Assembly: GCF_041296385.1 (NCBI RefSeq)
Contig: NC_091023.1
Coordinates: 21,728,924-21,792,923, forward strand
Direction: 5' to 3'
Length of the DNA stretch: 64,000 bases
Source: Aphelocoma coerulescens
Taxonomy: Eukaryota > Chordata > Aves > Passeriformes > Corvidae
Shown here piece after piece: positions 14,201 through 25,392 of this stretch. Every line of letters begins with the position of its first letter. Positions within the stretch are counted from its first letter, which is position 1. The notes under the pieces were generated by a model. The model saw only the letters and a program-made list of their open reading frames with translations. It did not search any database and was not told the origin of the DNA. The position numbers and the translations under genes were made by a program.

Positions 14201-17200
14201 CAAAGGGAGATCAAAGCAGGATGAGATTACAGCAGTGTGATGATTTGTGTTTCAGTTCCATGAATATATTTGTGTGTATGTATATTTCCTTCTGTGCGTC
14301 CATAGTAACCACAGCCATAACCCAACAGTGTATGGTGTGGGGAGCTTTGCTCTGAAAATCAAGTAGCCCATTAGGAGGCATAAATATTAATAGAGCTGTC
14401 TAATCCTACACTCTCAAATGAGGTAGTTCAGATCATGAGTCTTCGCATTTAAAATTTATTCACTGCCCTGACTAGAATAAGAAACAGAATCCACATGTGG
14501 GGAAGTCACTGATATCGGGCGGTCTCTGAGCCACCGATAATTCCTAAACATAGAAGTAAGGATCAAGCGATTTCTTTCCTTATTCTACACCTAAATCTCC
14601 TACAAACACCAATTTATCCAAAACTGCACATGCCTGGCTCCATGACATTGAGGATATACCACCTACACCTCCACATTTTCCCATTTGAGGCACCTTCAGG
14701 CAATATGAAGGCTTTAGTACAGGTTCCTAAGAAAGAGCATACTGTCATCCCAAGTGCAGAGCACACAACACCTGGGGATTCTTTTAGTGCTTGTATTAGT
14801 GATCCTTTCCAAATTTTCTTTACGTAGTTATCATTAAATTAGGAAATTCCTAGTACAAACCATTGCAATGCAAAGAAATGAATATAGAGTATTAAAACAC
14901 CACAGGTATGCAGCTAAAGCAGGATGCACTTGCCCTCCTAAGAGATAAGGAGTTAGCCTGTCATTCTGGACCACAAGTAAAATATTTGTGTTTTGACTAC
15001 AAGGTAAATTTGGGATTTGAAAGGCCAAGCCATAGAAAACTGTTCAGGTAATCCCTGGAAATGATGCAAAAGTTTGTCAGGAAGTTCAGGAAATACCACA
15101 AAATCAACAATATAATTAGTATCAAACAGTAAAATGGTATTACCTACACTATAATCCAGGGCCTATTAAAATTTCGAGTTACAAAAACAGTATTCAAAAA
15201 TGTAACACAAAATTAATCAGATGCCTTTGCACTGATTTTCCAAAACGAGTCCTTGCAAACACGGGTTTGTGCATACCCAAATCAGAATTGGCAGCCTCTG
15301 ACCTTCATATACCTGAAGGAAAAGACACAAAACCAGATGCTCTTTCTTTATTTTTGAATCAGTAAATTGAAGGTCAAGTAACTGAAATACAGGCCTCCAT
15401 GTTTAGCAAAAAAAACATGCTGAATTGTCTCATTTCTTTTCACCCAGCTTCAGCCTATCATTTTCTAGTCTCTGCTGTGGGCACATCCAAATCCCAGCAG
15501 AAGTCATGGATATAATGCCCATTACCATCTCTAGCATGACTCATGGATAGAACTCCTTTCCTTTCTACATCTATCTTAATCAGATTGCTCCCTGTTCTTC
15601 AAAATTTTGAATTTTCCCATGTCTCTCAGCTGCCAATTAAGTATAAATACCAATTTATTTATCTAGTTCAATCTATTTCATGTAGTAAGAAAGAATCAAA
15701 CCATATGTAATGATAGCATATGGGTGCTGGTTCAGTCACTTTGATCTTACATATCCTTTATGAATTAAAAGATGGGGTAAATCTGCCTCTGATTTCCAGA
15801 TTTTCTCTTTCCAATAGTTTTCATCACTAACTCGGATGCAATGACTTCAACCTAAAAATCCAGCAAAAGAGAAAATGCTGGGCTTTTCTTCTTTTTGATA
15901 CAAAACTGATGCCATTTCTAAGCTGTGGCTGCTGCTCACCTGCTGTGACTCCACTGCAACTTTGTCCTGCCACACGACTCCTTTTGCCACTGGCTGTGGG
16001 GGCAATCCCAGCCCAGGATAAATCCCAGGTTAGGCATGGGTGAGTTGAGTGCAAGTTACTCAGAAAGCAAAGATATTACAGATATCTCAGCTACCCAGCT
16101 GAAGGTATTCAGGAGTTCTCTGCACTTGTCCACAGCAAAAGGTAGGCTTTTTATTGTGCTGTGTGTGCAATGAATCTAAGTGGAAAGGTACCTACTGAAT
16201 TTCAAATAACTCTCTTTATTCTCCTCAGGCCCACAGGACAATAAGCATGACTTTCTCAACTACTGGGCTCTCCTTTACTTTTGCTACTTTTCTGATTATT
16301 TTTCTTTTTATACTCTCTCATATGAAGGATGCTCTGTGAGAACAATGATGGGGATCTGCATCTTTATTTATGACTTTGTGAATCAGCGTCTGGGTGATAG
16401 GAAGTGAAAGTTGCTCAGCTAATTACACACGCTTGATGAACTGCGTAATAACTGCTGCAGCACTGCACATTAATTGAATGCATATAAATGACAGCAGTTA
16501 TTCTAATTTGAATGATGTGTGAAGAAGTGACGTGTACCCTGATTATCTTCATTTCCAGCTTTGGGAATCCAGCTTAAACAATTGTACTTTTACAGCACCT
16601 AGCAAAAATTCCCTAACAGAAAACAGAAGATGCCTCAAAGCCTGACACTTTAAACACACATTGCTTAAAGTCACTGAAAGTGGATTTAGAAATCTAAAAA
16701 AGCATACACTGAGCAACTACAATTAACAATTAATAATTAACAACTAGCTGCAACCAGCGGTTAGCTGTAAGAGCTAAAGCCTTAGAAACAAGACCACCTT
16801 CATTTAGAGCCTAGATACTGCCTTAAAAACCTAATACGGTGTTTATAGAGATGAATTTTGCCCAGCTCTAAACATTTATGCTATACACTTTCCTAAAATG
16901 TATTTGTTTTGAAATAACTGGATTAAAAAAATATGGATTACAGCTAGTAGGCAACTGTGCATGTCCGCAGTACTCTTTGTTTACCCCAAAAAGCATTCTA
17001 ATTCATGTGTAGTCCAGCTCTAAGCTAACACATTCTTTTAAAGAAAACAATAAAGTGATTTGATGCCAAACAAACATATAAAGTAGTATAAAATTAGTAC
17101 TTCAAAATTAGCATCAAATGCCTCCTTTAAATCAGTACCAAAATAGACCTTCTCTATTGCATGTCAACTGCTTCAGGAATTTGCAAATATTCACAAAGAA

Positions 17201-17966
17201 ATCTGCAAAGTCTTCCATACTATTTAACACAGAAAGGGGAGAAGCCAAGTTTCCAAAGCTTCCAAAAGCAGCCTAGTTCCCAAAGTACCATGTCACAATA
17301 TTTTAACAGCTCCCTACAGCCCTATTAAGAGTTTTTGGGCTTGACAAAGAGAGCTGTAATCACAGAATAAAGGAAATCAACACTCACTTTTAGAAGCGCG
17401 ATTAAAAAAAAAACGAAAAAAGACCCAAACGTTTCACATCTACGTTTCAGGAAAGTTAACACTGTTCCAAGAAAACAAGGAGTATCCTGGAGAAAGCCAG
17501 TGCAGGACTCAGCCCTGCATTGCTATAATACTTCCCGGCCATTATGCCATAGTAGTGGAAGGGAGAGCTGTGGGCTGGGCCAGCCCCTCCAGTGGTAGCA
17601 GTGCCCGTCCCCAGGCACAGAGCTCCCTCCTCTCCTCTGCACCCACACACAACGTCCTGTCCCTCGTGCCACTACAGACACTGCCCAGAACCTCGAGGGC
17701 AAGAGAGAAGCTGCCAACATTGTCACTGGCGAGAGCGCGAGAGAGAGATGATCAGGTGCAACCGAGTCCCGGCTTTACAGCAGTTATCTTCTCATCTGCT
17801 GTACACAGTCCTCTCTTTAAACACCTCTCCACCAGGACAAGACAGCCCCTAACAGTTCACAGCACCAGCAATCAGCCTCTTCCACCTGTATTACTCGTTC
17901 TCCTTTTGCAAGGTTTTGATCTCTCCCCCGTTTTTGTTTTTTTTTTTTTGTCCACTTTATACATAC

Positions 17967-18026
17967 CTCCTTTTCTACAAATTTTCTTGCCGGGTTTTCT
18001 GGCACATTCCTTGGATATTCTTTTGA
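17967..18026 (-). CDS. NLGN1: Neuroligin-1 alternative exon, splice site A insert (A1 type, 60 nt)
   Basis: This cassette exon inserts 20 residues into the neuroligin ectodomain at splice site A. On the minus strand it is preceded by a pyrimidine-rich stretch ending TTTTTCAG and followed by GTATGT, and it is exactly 60 nt long. Joined to the leftover G of the upstream exon it reads VKRISKECARKPGKKICRKG and leaves one G, so inclusion or skipping keeps the frame. That peptide matches, to my memory of the family, the A1 insert of mammalian NLGN1. It has nine Lys/Arg, one Glu and two Cys, so inclusion adds a strongly basic loop. It lies 450 nt downstream of the first coding exon. Being short and phase 1, it is invisible as an open frame; the longer open frames covering it, one on each strand, are shadows. 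A second 20-residue insert (A2 type) was looked for downstream by eye and not found. Confidence 0.95.
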
Positions 18027-18084
18027 CTGAAAAATGAATAGAAGACTAGAAAATAACATGGAGCTCCGTCACAGACAGTAGGAG

Positions 18085-18090
18085 CATGCA
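18085..18090 (-). promoter_or_regulatory. TGCATG (Rbfox-type splicing element), proximal
   Basis: A minus-strand TGCATG lies about 60 nt upstream of the splice-site-A exon. Rbfox proteins bind UGCAUG, and sites upstream of a cassette exon usually favour skipping. Function here is inferred from motif and position. Confidence 0.5.
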
Positions 18091-18160
18091 ACACCACTAT
18101 CTAACTTAAATATGACCTGCTTTATTAGGTGCGGAAGACTCTCAACTCGTTGTGCCTGCA

Positions 18161-18166
18161 CATGCA
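18161..18166 (-). promoter_or_regulatory. TGCATG (Rbfox-type splicing element), middle
   Basis: A second minus-strand TGCATG, about 135 nt upstream of the splice-site-A exon, in the context CATTGCATGTGCAGG. It belongs to the same cluster of three in 450 nt. Confidence 0.45.
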
Positions 18167-18253
18167 ATGGAAAAGATGTTGATGCATCTTCCCAGAAGTC
18201 GGTGGGTGGCAATGAGAATTAGGCACCGACTTTGACCTAAAAAATACACGTGC

Positions 18254-18314
18254 TGTGGGAGAAAAAAAATGAGCGTAGACAGAAAGAAAAGAAATAAAAA
18301 AATCAATCAAAAAG
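18254..18314 (-). promoter_or_regulatory. Intronic pyrimidine tract
   Basis: On the minus strand this is T/C-rich with runs such as TTTTTTTATTTCTTTTCTTT. It sits in the middle of the short intron, well away from the acceptor's own polypyrimidine tract. It could bind PTB-type or other U-rich binding splicing factors, or it may be a simple low-complexity run. No direct evidence of function. Confidence 0.35.
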
Positions 18315-18366
18315 CAAGGACAAATGCACACAGAGAAAAGCATCGTGCACACATGTAATAAGCTGG

Positions 18367-18372
18367 CATGCA
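18367..18372 (-). promoter_or_regulatory. TGCATG (Rbfox-type splicing element), distal
   Basis: A third minus-strand TGCATG, about 105 nt downstream of the first coding exon's donor and 340 nt upstream of the splice-site-A exon. Confidence 0.4.
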
Positions 18373-18476
18373 AACAGGGAAAGCCATGCGTGCTACCAGT
18401 ACACGTGAATTAATATTGTTAGAAAGTAGAACAGGAAAATAAAAGGATCTCCCTGTTTCGCCTGCTATTAACTCAC

Positions 18477-18969
18477 CATCCTCAGTTGGGACATAGATAT
18501 TTAAATAGAGGCAGTCTTCGTTCTGATCTTGTACATAGGTTGAAACTACATCCAAGTTATTAGTAAACCACACGGGAAGCATGACTTCAGGCAACCTGCC
18601 TTCTATAATGTTCTGGGGACACACTGGAGCAAACTGGGTGGTATTTTTGATATCTGCCCAGGGAGATGGAGGCTCAGGAGGTTGAAAGCGGCGCTCCCCT
18701 GTTGGAGGGGCAGCGTATGGAACCCCGAGAAACTGAATAACGGGCCCCAAAATTTCATTATTAAGTTCCTTCTTAATCCCTCTTATCTTGCCAAAGTTGG
18801 TGGTCACCACTGGATTGGTATCATCCAATTTTTGGGAGGACACAGCTGCAGCGTGAAGCAAAAATCCAAGTATAGAAAAAGCAAAAGTGGCATTCAATCC
18901 CATGTGTAGCAGGTGGACCACCGTCGCTCTCCATACACAGTTCAGCCACATGGATCTTGGAAAGGCCAT
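18477..18969 (-). CDS. NLGN1: Neuroligin-1, first coding exon (N-terminal 164 codons)
   Basis: Neuroligin-1 is a postsynaptic single-pass adhesion protein whose esterase-like ectodomain binds presynaptic neurexins. This exon encodes its N-terminus. Residues 1-45 form a signal peptide with a hydrophobic core around 29-43, ending before QKLDD. The esterase-like fold then begins, with the near-invariant stretch [19 protein letters not shown] at about 58-76, [14 protein letters not shown] at 82-95, a glycosylation sequon N109-T-T, and EDCLYLNIY at 151-159 (type-B carboxylesterase signature 2). C117 and C153 correspond to the first disulfide pair. The start is secure: the ATG has a strong context (ACCATGG) and an in-frame TAA lies 12 nt upstream. 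The exon ends GATG|GTGAGT, leaving one base of codon 165 (phase 1), as in other neuroligins at splice site A. Paralogues NLGN2/3/4 fit the exact residues less well. The mature region is very conserved, while the signal peptide has drifted. Confidence 0.97.
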
Positions 18970-18979
18970 GGTCCCACAT
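18821..18979 (-). other. Upstream ORF overlapping the NLGN1 start, out of frame (52 codons)
   Basis: An ATG 10 nt before the NLGN1 start opens a 52-codon frame that runs 149 nt into the coding region before stopping. Its context is weak (C at -3, T at +4), whereas the NLGN1 ATG has A at -3 and G at +4, so leaky scanning would be expected. The peptide resembles nothing I recognise and is probably regulatory at most. Its ATG shares an A with the in-frame TAA that precedes the main start (TAATG). Confidence 0.5.
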
Positions 18980-19282
18980 TAGTTGTGTAACCACAGTGAA
19001 GCAATCTGATTTGTATCCACTGGTGTAAAAACAGGGCGACCGGAGGAAACAGATCAAGTTTCCTAAATAGGTGCCTGTCAGAAAAATCTCAAAAGGCTTT
19101 TCATGCCGTAACCATCTTCCATTGATTTCACACTTATTGAAGCTGCATCTTCACTCAGCACTATTTATCAGACTACATCCTATTGACAATTCTGTTTTCC
19201 ATAGCAGCAATATGAAGAGAGCAGCCATTTACTGCAGAATCCCCTCTTATAAATCAAATCCAGTTAGCCGCAGGTCTATATC
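18970..19282 (-). other. NLGN1: 5' UTR portion of the first NLGN1 coding exon
   Basis: Upstream of the NLGN1 ATG the minus strand reads back 313 nt to a good splice acceptor, TTATTTTCATTTTCTCCAG|GATATAG. This makes an 806-nt exon at 18,477-19,282 and implies at least one further upstream 5' UTR exon. The UTR contains eight ATG triplets, with A at 19,228, 19,202, 19,178, 19,148, 19,122, 19,115, 19,104 and 18,979. All open short frames. The longest within the UTR is 25 codons (19,228 to 19,151). The last ATG overlaps the coding start. The acceptor choice is from consensus only; transcripts could begin inside this stretch instead. Confidence 0.75.
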
Positions 19283-22200
19283 CTGGAGAAAATGAAAATA
19301 AATCATTAGTATGAAAGAGCTAATATGAGCAGAGTGATAACTAAGTGTTTAACACGTTATTTACATACATTAATATTTGCTAGAGTCATGTACGTTAAAC
19401 TGCAGTAGTTTATGGGTCCATGAAATGGCAGGTGAAGCACTGATTACTGGATTATCTGTAATGTCACCTGTTGAATTTATAGAGGCTTCTCAGGAGAAAC
19501 AAGACTCACAGAAAACACATTTTTAAAATTCTCCTTTTCAAGAATAAGCAATTTGCTGCCAGGCTCCATTACATAAGTGTTTATGTTAATATTTTATTTA
19601 ACTTAATCAACTCATAATCAATTTTCACCTTGTTTGCAGAAGTTGATTTATCAGAATGGAAGTAATTATTTCTTAAAGCAGAAGATGGGGAAATTAAGAT
19701 AGACAGGCATACTGAAGACCCAAATGCATTTTATTTCATTAAAAGCAGTTTATAATACATAAAAATATTTTTGTTAATTTTAAAATATAACATGAATTAC
19801 TGTGCTCATTCACAATAACCTGAATTACCATGCTTTATGTGGTTTTCTGATAGCTGATGAAAAACACAGAGTGAAACGTTCACATCAATGAAAGACCGAA
19901 ATCTGCTTCTGCTGAAGTGAATGGCAAACTCTGAATTTGCACAGAAGTACAAGTGGACCTCTGTAGGTTGCTGGGGTTTTTTTCAGAACTGGTTTGGAAA
20001 AGGATATGAACAGGCAGCTTAGGGATGGAGCTGTATATCACAATTTTTACGTCAGATCAATCTTGCATTCCTTATAAAAGACTGACTTCAGCGAAAAATG
20101 AAAACGCATGTCGAGAGCACTCAATTCCTACCACTCTTAATTTATAACATAAACAATAAGCATTCCCACAGGACAGGAGAAATCTTATCTTTCATATGTC
20201 CACATGCTGACTGAACAATATTCTAGAAAAAATAATCAGTTAGGATCAGAGACTGTATAATCTGAAATTCCAGATGCTATTTTCAACTACTTTAGCTCAG
20301 AGGTTGTCACACAAGACTGTGTTCCAGCACTTCTGAAAATTGCTCAGTGCATATCATTATATCTTCCACATTCATGTGAAACATATTTCCAACACAACTT
20401 ACAATATCCTATTATTTAAGATGCAGTGTTATACACAACATAGCAGTGTAATCTTACACTCCCTATTAAGCAGTGTGTAATGCACAAGAAATGTGTTTTG
20501 CTTTGTATAGGAAACATTTTAAACCACCTGCTTTTGAAACAGCATTGGCAGCTTTAATGAGAATTGTTTTTTTTATCATGCCTATACACATTGTAGAGAG
20601 AATTCAAAAGAACGGCTTGTCTAATAGTCAGACTACCCTGCAGTTTGGGTTATTAAAAAGGAGATTGTAAAAGCTATATAGGACAGCAGGAGATTTGGTT
20701 CATGTCTAGTGTTCCTTTAGCTCTGAACAATCTATCTCAGGAGGCAATAAGGAGATAGATGAAGCTTTCCCGCAATTTTCTCTTTCCCTTTCTTTCTCTG
20801 CTAATTCTAATACCTTCACTGTGAAACTGCATTAACAAACAGGCTTATATCCTTCATTCTCCAGCTGCATATTCTCAGTATTTGCTGGAAACGCACCGAT
20901 TTAGCTGCAGAAAATAATTCCCCAAACTTGATGCATGTGTTTACATTTACTTTAATGCACTTACATGGAATGGCAGACATTCCCCTCACAGAGGATTGTT
21001 GCTTTGTAGCATTTCAGATTTTGGAGGGAGTAGGGTATTACTTGAGAAACAGTAAAGACAAAGTCAGCAAACAGGTTTCTGAGTAATGCACATGGGGAGA
21101 TGGAAGCCTATTCCTTAGTGGTATTAAAAAACCTACACAGATTTAAGCCTTTTCCACTGGGTCTTAAAACCCACAAGGGTTTGTTTTCCTGTCAGGAATG
21201 GAAAGATCCACTTTCTCTTTTTTTCAAACTCAAACTTGTAAATAGCAGGAACTTAATCTCAGTAGCCTTCCTGCTAATTCACATGGTCTGGGGAAGGTCT
21301 GAGGACAATAAATCCAACATAGCTGGATAGGATAAAACATCCTTCTTCATTTCAAGGTGCTGGGTTAGTTCAGTGCACAAAATTACCAAGATGCTACTAA
21401 TAATTCCTTTAGCACCTGTTTTCAATTCTATGACAACTTTTTAATAGACTTTTGAAAACTTAAATGGTAAACTCAATGTAAACTCAAAGCCAGTTCTAGA
21501 GCTGGGCTATAGTTTTAAGCTTGTCTATCTGCTGGTTTGTCTTTGCAGCTGAACAGCTCTGCTGTGATCTACAGTTCTGGTTTGCCTCCCATGGATAAGG
21601 TTTGACTCTATGGCAAAAACAGGATGCTAAAAAGGTGAGACTATAACTCAGTTCTGTGTTTGCTATTCCTAATTAATTAATTGTTGGGCAGTAGCCTCAA
21701 TGAATAGATGGATAGGTTGTATAGGGCAGCAGATTGTTGAGCACTTGCAGAATTTGAATCAACATATTTTCATTGTATTTGCAATTTGAATTTTGGATTT
21801 GCTCTTTTCAAGCCTTTCTTTTTCAATGTCTAAGTAACAATTTATTTTTGAGACTGAGAGGTCAGACATTCAGTCCTGTCATTGGCTGCCCTGAAGCTAT
21901 CACATCAAAACCACAAACTCAACGCAAATAAAAAGACTAAGATTTATCAAATCTTTTGAGACTTTCATGACAAAATTTCATTTTGAGCACTAGGTGCAAG
22001 GGCAAGCAGGGAAGCTGGCCAGGAGCATGTTGAGAGTCAATGCTGGACAAAATTCTCCTCAGTCTTCCTGTAGGTGATCTACATAGGACTTTCCTTTGGG
22101 ATCTGGACTCAACTGAAGAGGAATCAGTGGAAAAAAAAAGAGAAGGAATAAATAGGAATGATCAGGGAGACAGGCAGGAGAATAAACCAAAGAGTAGCAA

Positions 22201-23260
22201 TGATAAATCTGGGGCAAGATTTAGCATCAAAATAATGTGGATCTGAGGAGGAGGAGGAGAAACATTTTCAGATTTTACTGCTGTCTTGATTTGAGAATCA
22301 CAATTGCTCCCTGTGGTAACACAAATGAATTCTACCGTAAAAGGTATTTGATAAAGTCTTTCATGCTCTTTCGAACAGTCTATACTATACAGAGGTTTTT
22401 TCTATCATCTATTATTTTATTATCTTCCTTTCTGAATTCAAATTACTTTATAGCTCAGATTCTGAAATACTTTAGAGAGGCATTTAGTATGCTGAGGAGT
22501 GAACAATCCAAGAGAGCTTCGGTGCATCTTTGCATTTCCAATGACACAGGGCATCCCACAACAGGTCACATCTCCTGTAAACTGCAGCAGCTAAACTCCT
22601 CTGTTACTCATGCCCAGACCTCCAAATCTTAAGGTTTGATCTGTACCACCTATCAATAGTTTCAAAAGATTAATAAAACCTTTGGTGGTAACCCAAGGCT
22701 TTCTGGCCATATGCCAGCTTTAGTACACGTAAAGGCCATTATTGCTAGGATAAAGAACTCCCAACTGCCCTAAAAAGTTGTTTTCTTTTCAGCTGAAGGT
22801 GTATTCTGTAACTTGATATTCATGCTTAAAAATTCCTTTCCACCTCAACTTTGCTAGTAAATCCCAGTTGCACAAACATTCAAAGTGATTGCAGAGTTTG
22901 GAACACCACACAACGCCACTTCATTTCAAAACACAACTGCTATTTTGCAGAACCAGCTACATTTGCATCCGTTTTTACTTACAACAGTCTCTCCTTAGAA
23001 CTGAGAGCCCAGAGATGTTTCATGTCTCGAAGAAGAAATCCGTGTTCTAAAACACACTACGAAGCCAAGCAGGAACACGGCCAGCCATTAGAGGAAAGAT
23101 AAGGGTGAACACTGGGTTGGTGTGACACACCAATTGTAAACATGATCAGACAAATCCTCAAGAGATGCAGAACAAAATTCCTCATCTCTTCTTTCATGTT
23201 TCAAGTTAGAAAGGGAAGCACTGTTCCAAATACAGTGTATTTCTCTCAACTTAGTAGTAA

Positions 23261-23368
23261 AAAAGGCCAGGTTGATGGGACTTGGAGCAGCCTGGAGGGG
23301 AAGGTGTCCCTACCAAAACCTAGATAACCTTTAGAAGTCCCTTCCAACCCAAAACATTCTGTGAAATA
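23261..23368 (+). mobile_element. CR1 LINE 3' fragment (degraded)
   Basis: Short CR1 tail: GGCCAGGTTGATGGGACTTG, GGAGCAGCCTGGAGGGGAAGG, and GTCCCTTCCAACCCAAAACATTCTGTGA. Missing several internal segments, inside the inferred 5' intron of NLGN1. Confidence 0.85.
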
Positions 23369-25354
23369 TTTTAGAACAGACACTGCTCTTGCATACTTCC
23401 CTAAATACTTTCTCAAAGGGATGGGATTTGCATGGGTTTAGTTCAAGAAATTAACTATATTTGTTTAAAAAAATCAGGTGTATGAAATGATAATAGAGGA
23501 GGCTGCAATCCTGAATACATGATACACATAAGAAGGGTACAGTTCTGGTGGGGTTTGGTCAGATCCCATATGCCAGCAGCCCCTCCACCTCAGAGCAGCC
23601 ACAGGTCTGGTAGCTCCAGAAAGCTGCTACAAATCCAGCCCTATTTAGATGCAGAACCCTTGCCAAGATGGCCAACAAAGGTATAAATAAGACATCATCT
23701 TTATGGGCTCGCAGTCCCACCCCACATTAAGATGAGATTACAAGCATTCTTACATGAATCTGCAAACACACCAGTGGAAAAGATTTCCAGATGCTACAAG
23801 CTGTGTAAATATATCACTCCCAGATCAGAGAAACTGATACCTAAGTGCCCTTACCTCAATTTGATATGATGTTTTGACCACTAAACTTCATAACCAGTTA
23901 GTGAAAAATACAGTATTTAAATATAGTAGTATAAAGTATTCAATGGAGTGCTTCAAAATTAGTGAGAAGTTGAATTAAATTGAGTAGATGTCTTTAAAGA
24001 CTCCTTTAAATTGTGATGTATTTTTCAACTGCACCAAATGTTTATTCTTTACCATTAGTGGGAATATTCACTAATGCTTATTAACTAGTATTTTCATGAT
24101 CAAAAATCCCTTTAAATAATTCCTGCATCTTAGTTTGCCAAAACAGGAAGAATTCTCATCAAAATTTTCTATTAAACGGTTTTTGAATTAGACAAATTAA
24201 GCCCATGAAAAGAGTGTCAGTTGTCTTATTATCTTCCATTTACTCATATCAATAAATCATTTTCTTAAAATAGTTCTACTTCTTATCTGAAGTAATTGTT
24301 TATATTACCAGAAGTTGGCTACAATTTTCTAATGTGGACTAGAGCTGTCTGACATTTTGCACAGTAAGTAGGTAACGAAATGGTGATTTTACCCATAACA
24401 GAAAGAATGGGTAACTCTGTCACTTATGTGTAAAGTTTTAGACAGCTAAGTAATACAGATTTAAATCAAAAATGACAGATGCACTGGCTTGGAATATAAT
24501 GGGCACTGAAGTGAACCTTTATTCCTTTTAGCAGCTTATGGTTAACTCTTAAATGGACCACACATTATTCTCCCTTTTGAGTACTGTAACTATTCAGCTA
24601 AATGATCAAATGGCCATTCTGTTGGTGGCTGCTCTGTGCTCCAGAACACAAAGATTCCCTGACCTACTGTAGAAATTCCACTGAACTCATGTTAATCAGA
24701 GGTCATCCTGGAGAAAAAAATAACCCAGATGTTTCTCATTTGAGAACTTCAGTATCAAAATCTGTGCATTGCATATCATTAGGTCAAGTGGGAGTTACTT
24801 TGATTCATATTTCATAAAATATACACATGCTTCTCATCTGATCACTGTAGCAGAGTGTCTAGAACCCACACAGAGGCTCCTGAAACTAATTGTCCTTTTG
24901 TTGTCTCTTGCAGGTGAAAAATTTAGTTATAGAATTGTTAACAAAGTTTTTCACCTGCTACATATTTGTGGTTCACCCTTGGTTCACTAGGGTTAATGAT
25001 ATGAGAAAAATTAATTGGATTTTCTTCGCCACCCTTAATACAACTATAATATCAAGCATAATACTACCTTTAATGCTAGTTCATCCCCCAAGGCAAACTT
25101 TCATATCAGATTCATAAGAAAGATATCACTTTTGTATTTTCCTGGTCAGTAGTGTGTTAGGAATTCAAGATAAAAAAAGCTAGAATACAGATAATACCAC
25201 TTCTTGAGGGAGAACTCTGCAAACAAAGATGCTTGAATGAACTCAGATTTGTCCATGAATTGTTGTTCTATTCGGATACAATGCAGTAACAGTTCCAAGC
25301 ACACAAAACCCTTGTTGTAGAGCTAGATCAATAACTAGCTCTTCAACAAGATGA

Positions 25355-25355
<1 letters not shown>

Positions 25356-25386
<31 letters not shown>

Positions 25387-25392
25387 TTTTTT
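25356..25392 (+). repeat. T-rich homopyrimidine tract
   Basis: TTTTCTTTTCTTTTCT followed by about 22 uninterrupted T. Could be the reverse complement of a poly-A tail, but no retroposon body is recognisable next to it. Confidence 0.9.

Larger units (their letters stand above)
1..17966 (-). other. NLGN1: NLGN1 intron downstream of the splice-site-A exon (partial)
   Basis: From the donor GTATGT at 17,966 to the window edge I see no further NLGN1 exon, so this is the start of a long intron. It is AT-rich with one CR1 fragment at 2,060-2,240, a T-rich run at 1,491-1,516 and a GC-richer patch at 9,870-10,130. The longest open frame (201 codons, 9,893-10,498, minus) has no recognisable domain. Just after the donor, on the minus strand, there is an A-rich run followed by GGGGG (17,926-17,955), typical intronic low-complexity sequence. 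No second splice-site-A insert is visible. Confidence 0.8.
18027..18476 (-). other. NLGN1: Short NLGN1 intron upstream of the splice-site-A exon
   Basis: This 450-nt intron separates the first coding exon (donor GTGAGT) from the 60-nt splice-site-A exon (acceptor TTTTTCAG). It is very short for this gene and carries a concentration of likely splicing signals: three TGCATG words and a pyrimidine tract at about 18,254-18,314 (on the minus strand), broken by a few purines. Open frames through it are read-throughs: the NLGN1 frame continues 170 nt past the donor to a stop at 18,307. Confidence 0.9.

Noticed and set aside
1..17966. Second splice-site-A insert (A2 type) of NLGN1
   Set aside because: I looked on the minus strand for a 60-nt phase-1 exon encoding an acidic Asp/Glu-rich insert and saw none. 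It may be outside the window or absent; a translated search would settle it.
17555..18037. 160-codon plus-strand open frame
   Set aside because: Its 3' part is the antisense of the NLGN1 splice-site-A exon and its flanks; the rest is low-complexity Ser/Pro/Leu sequence without a family match.
17817..18059. 80-codon minus-strand open frame across the microexon
   Set aside because: It reads the splice-site-A exon in the wrong frame and runs through both splice sites. The true product is the phase-1 exon.
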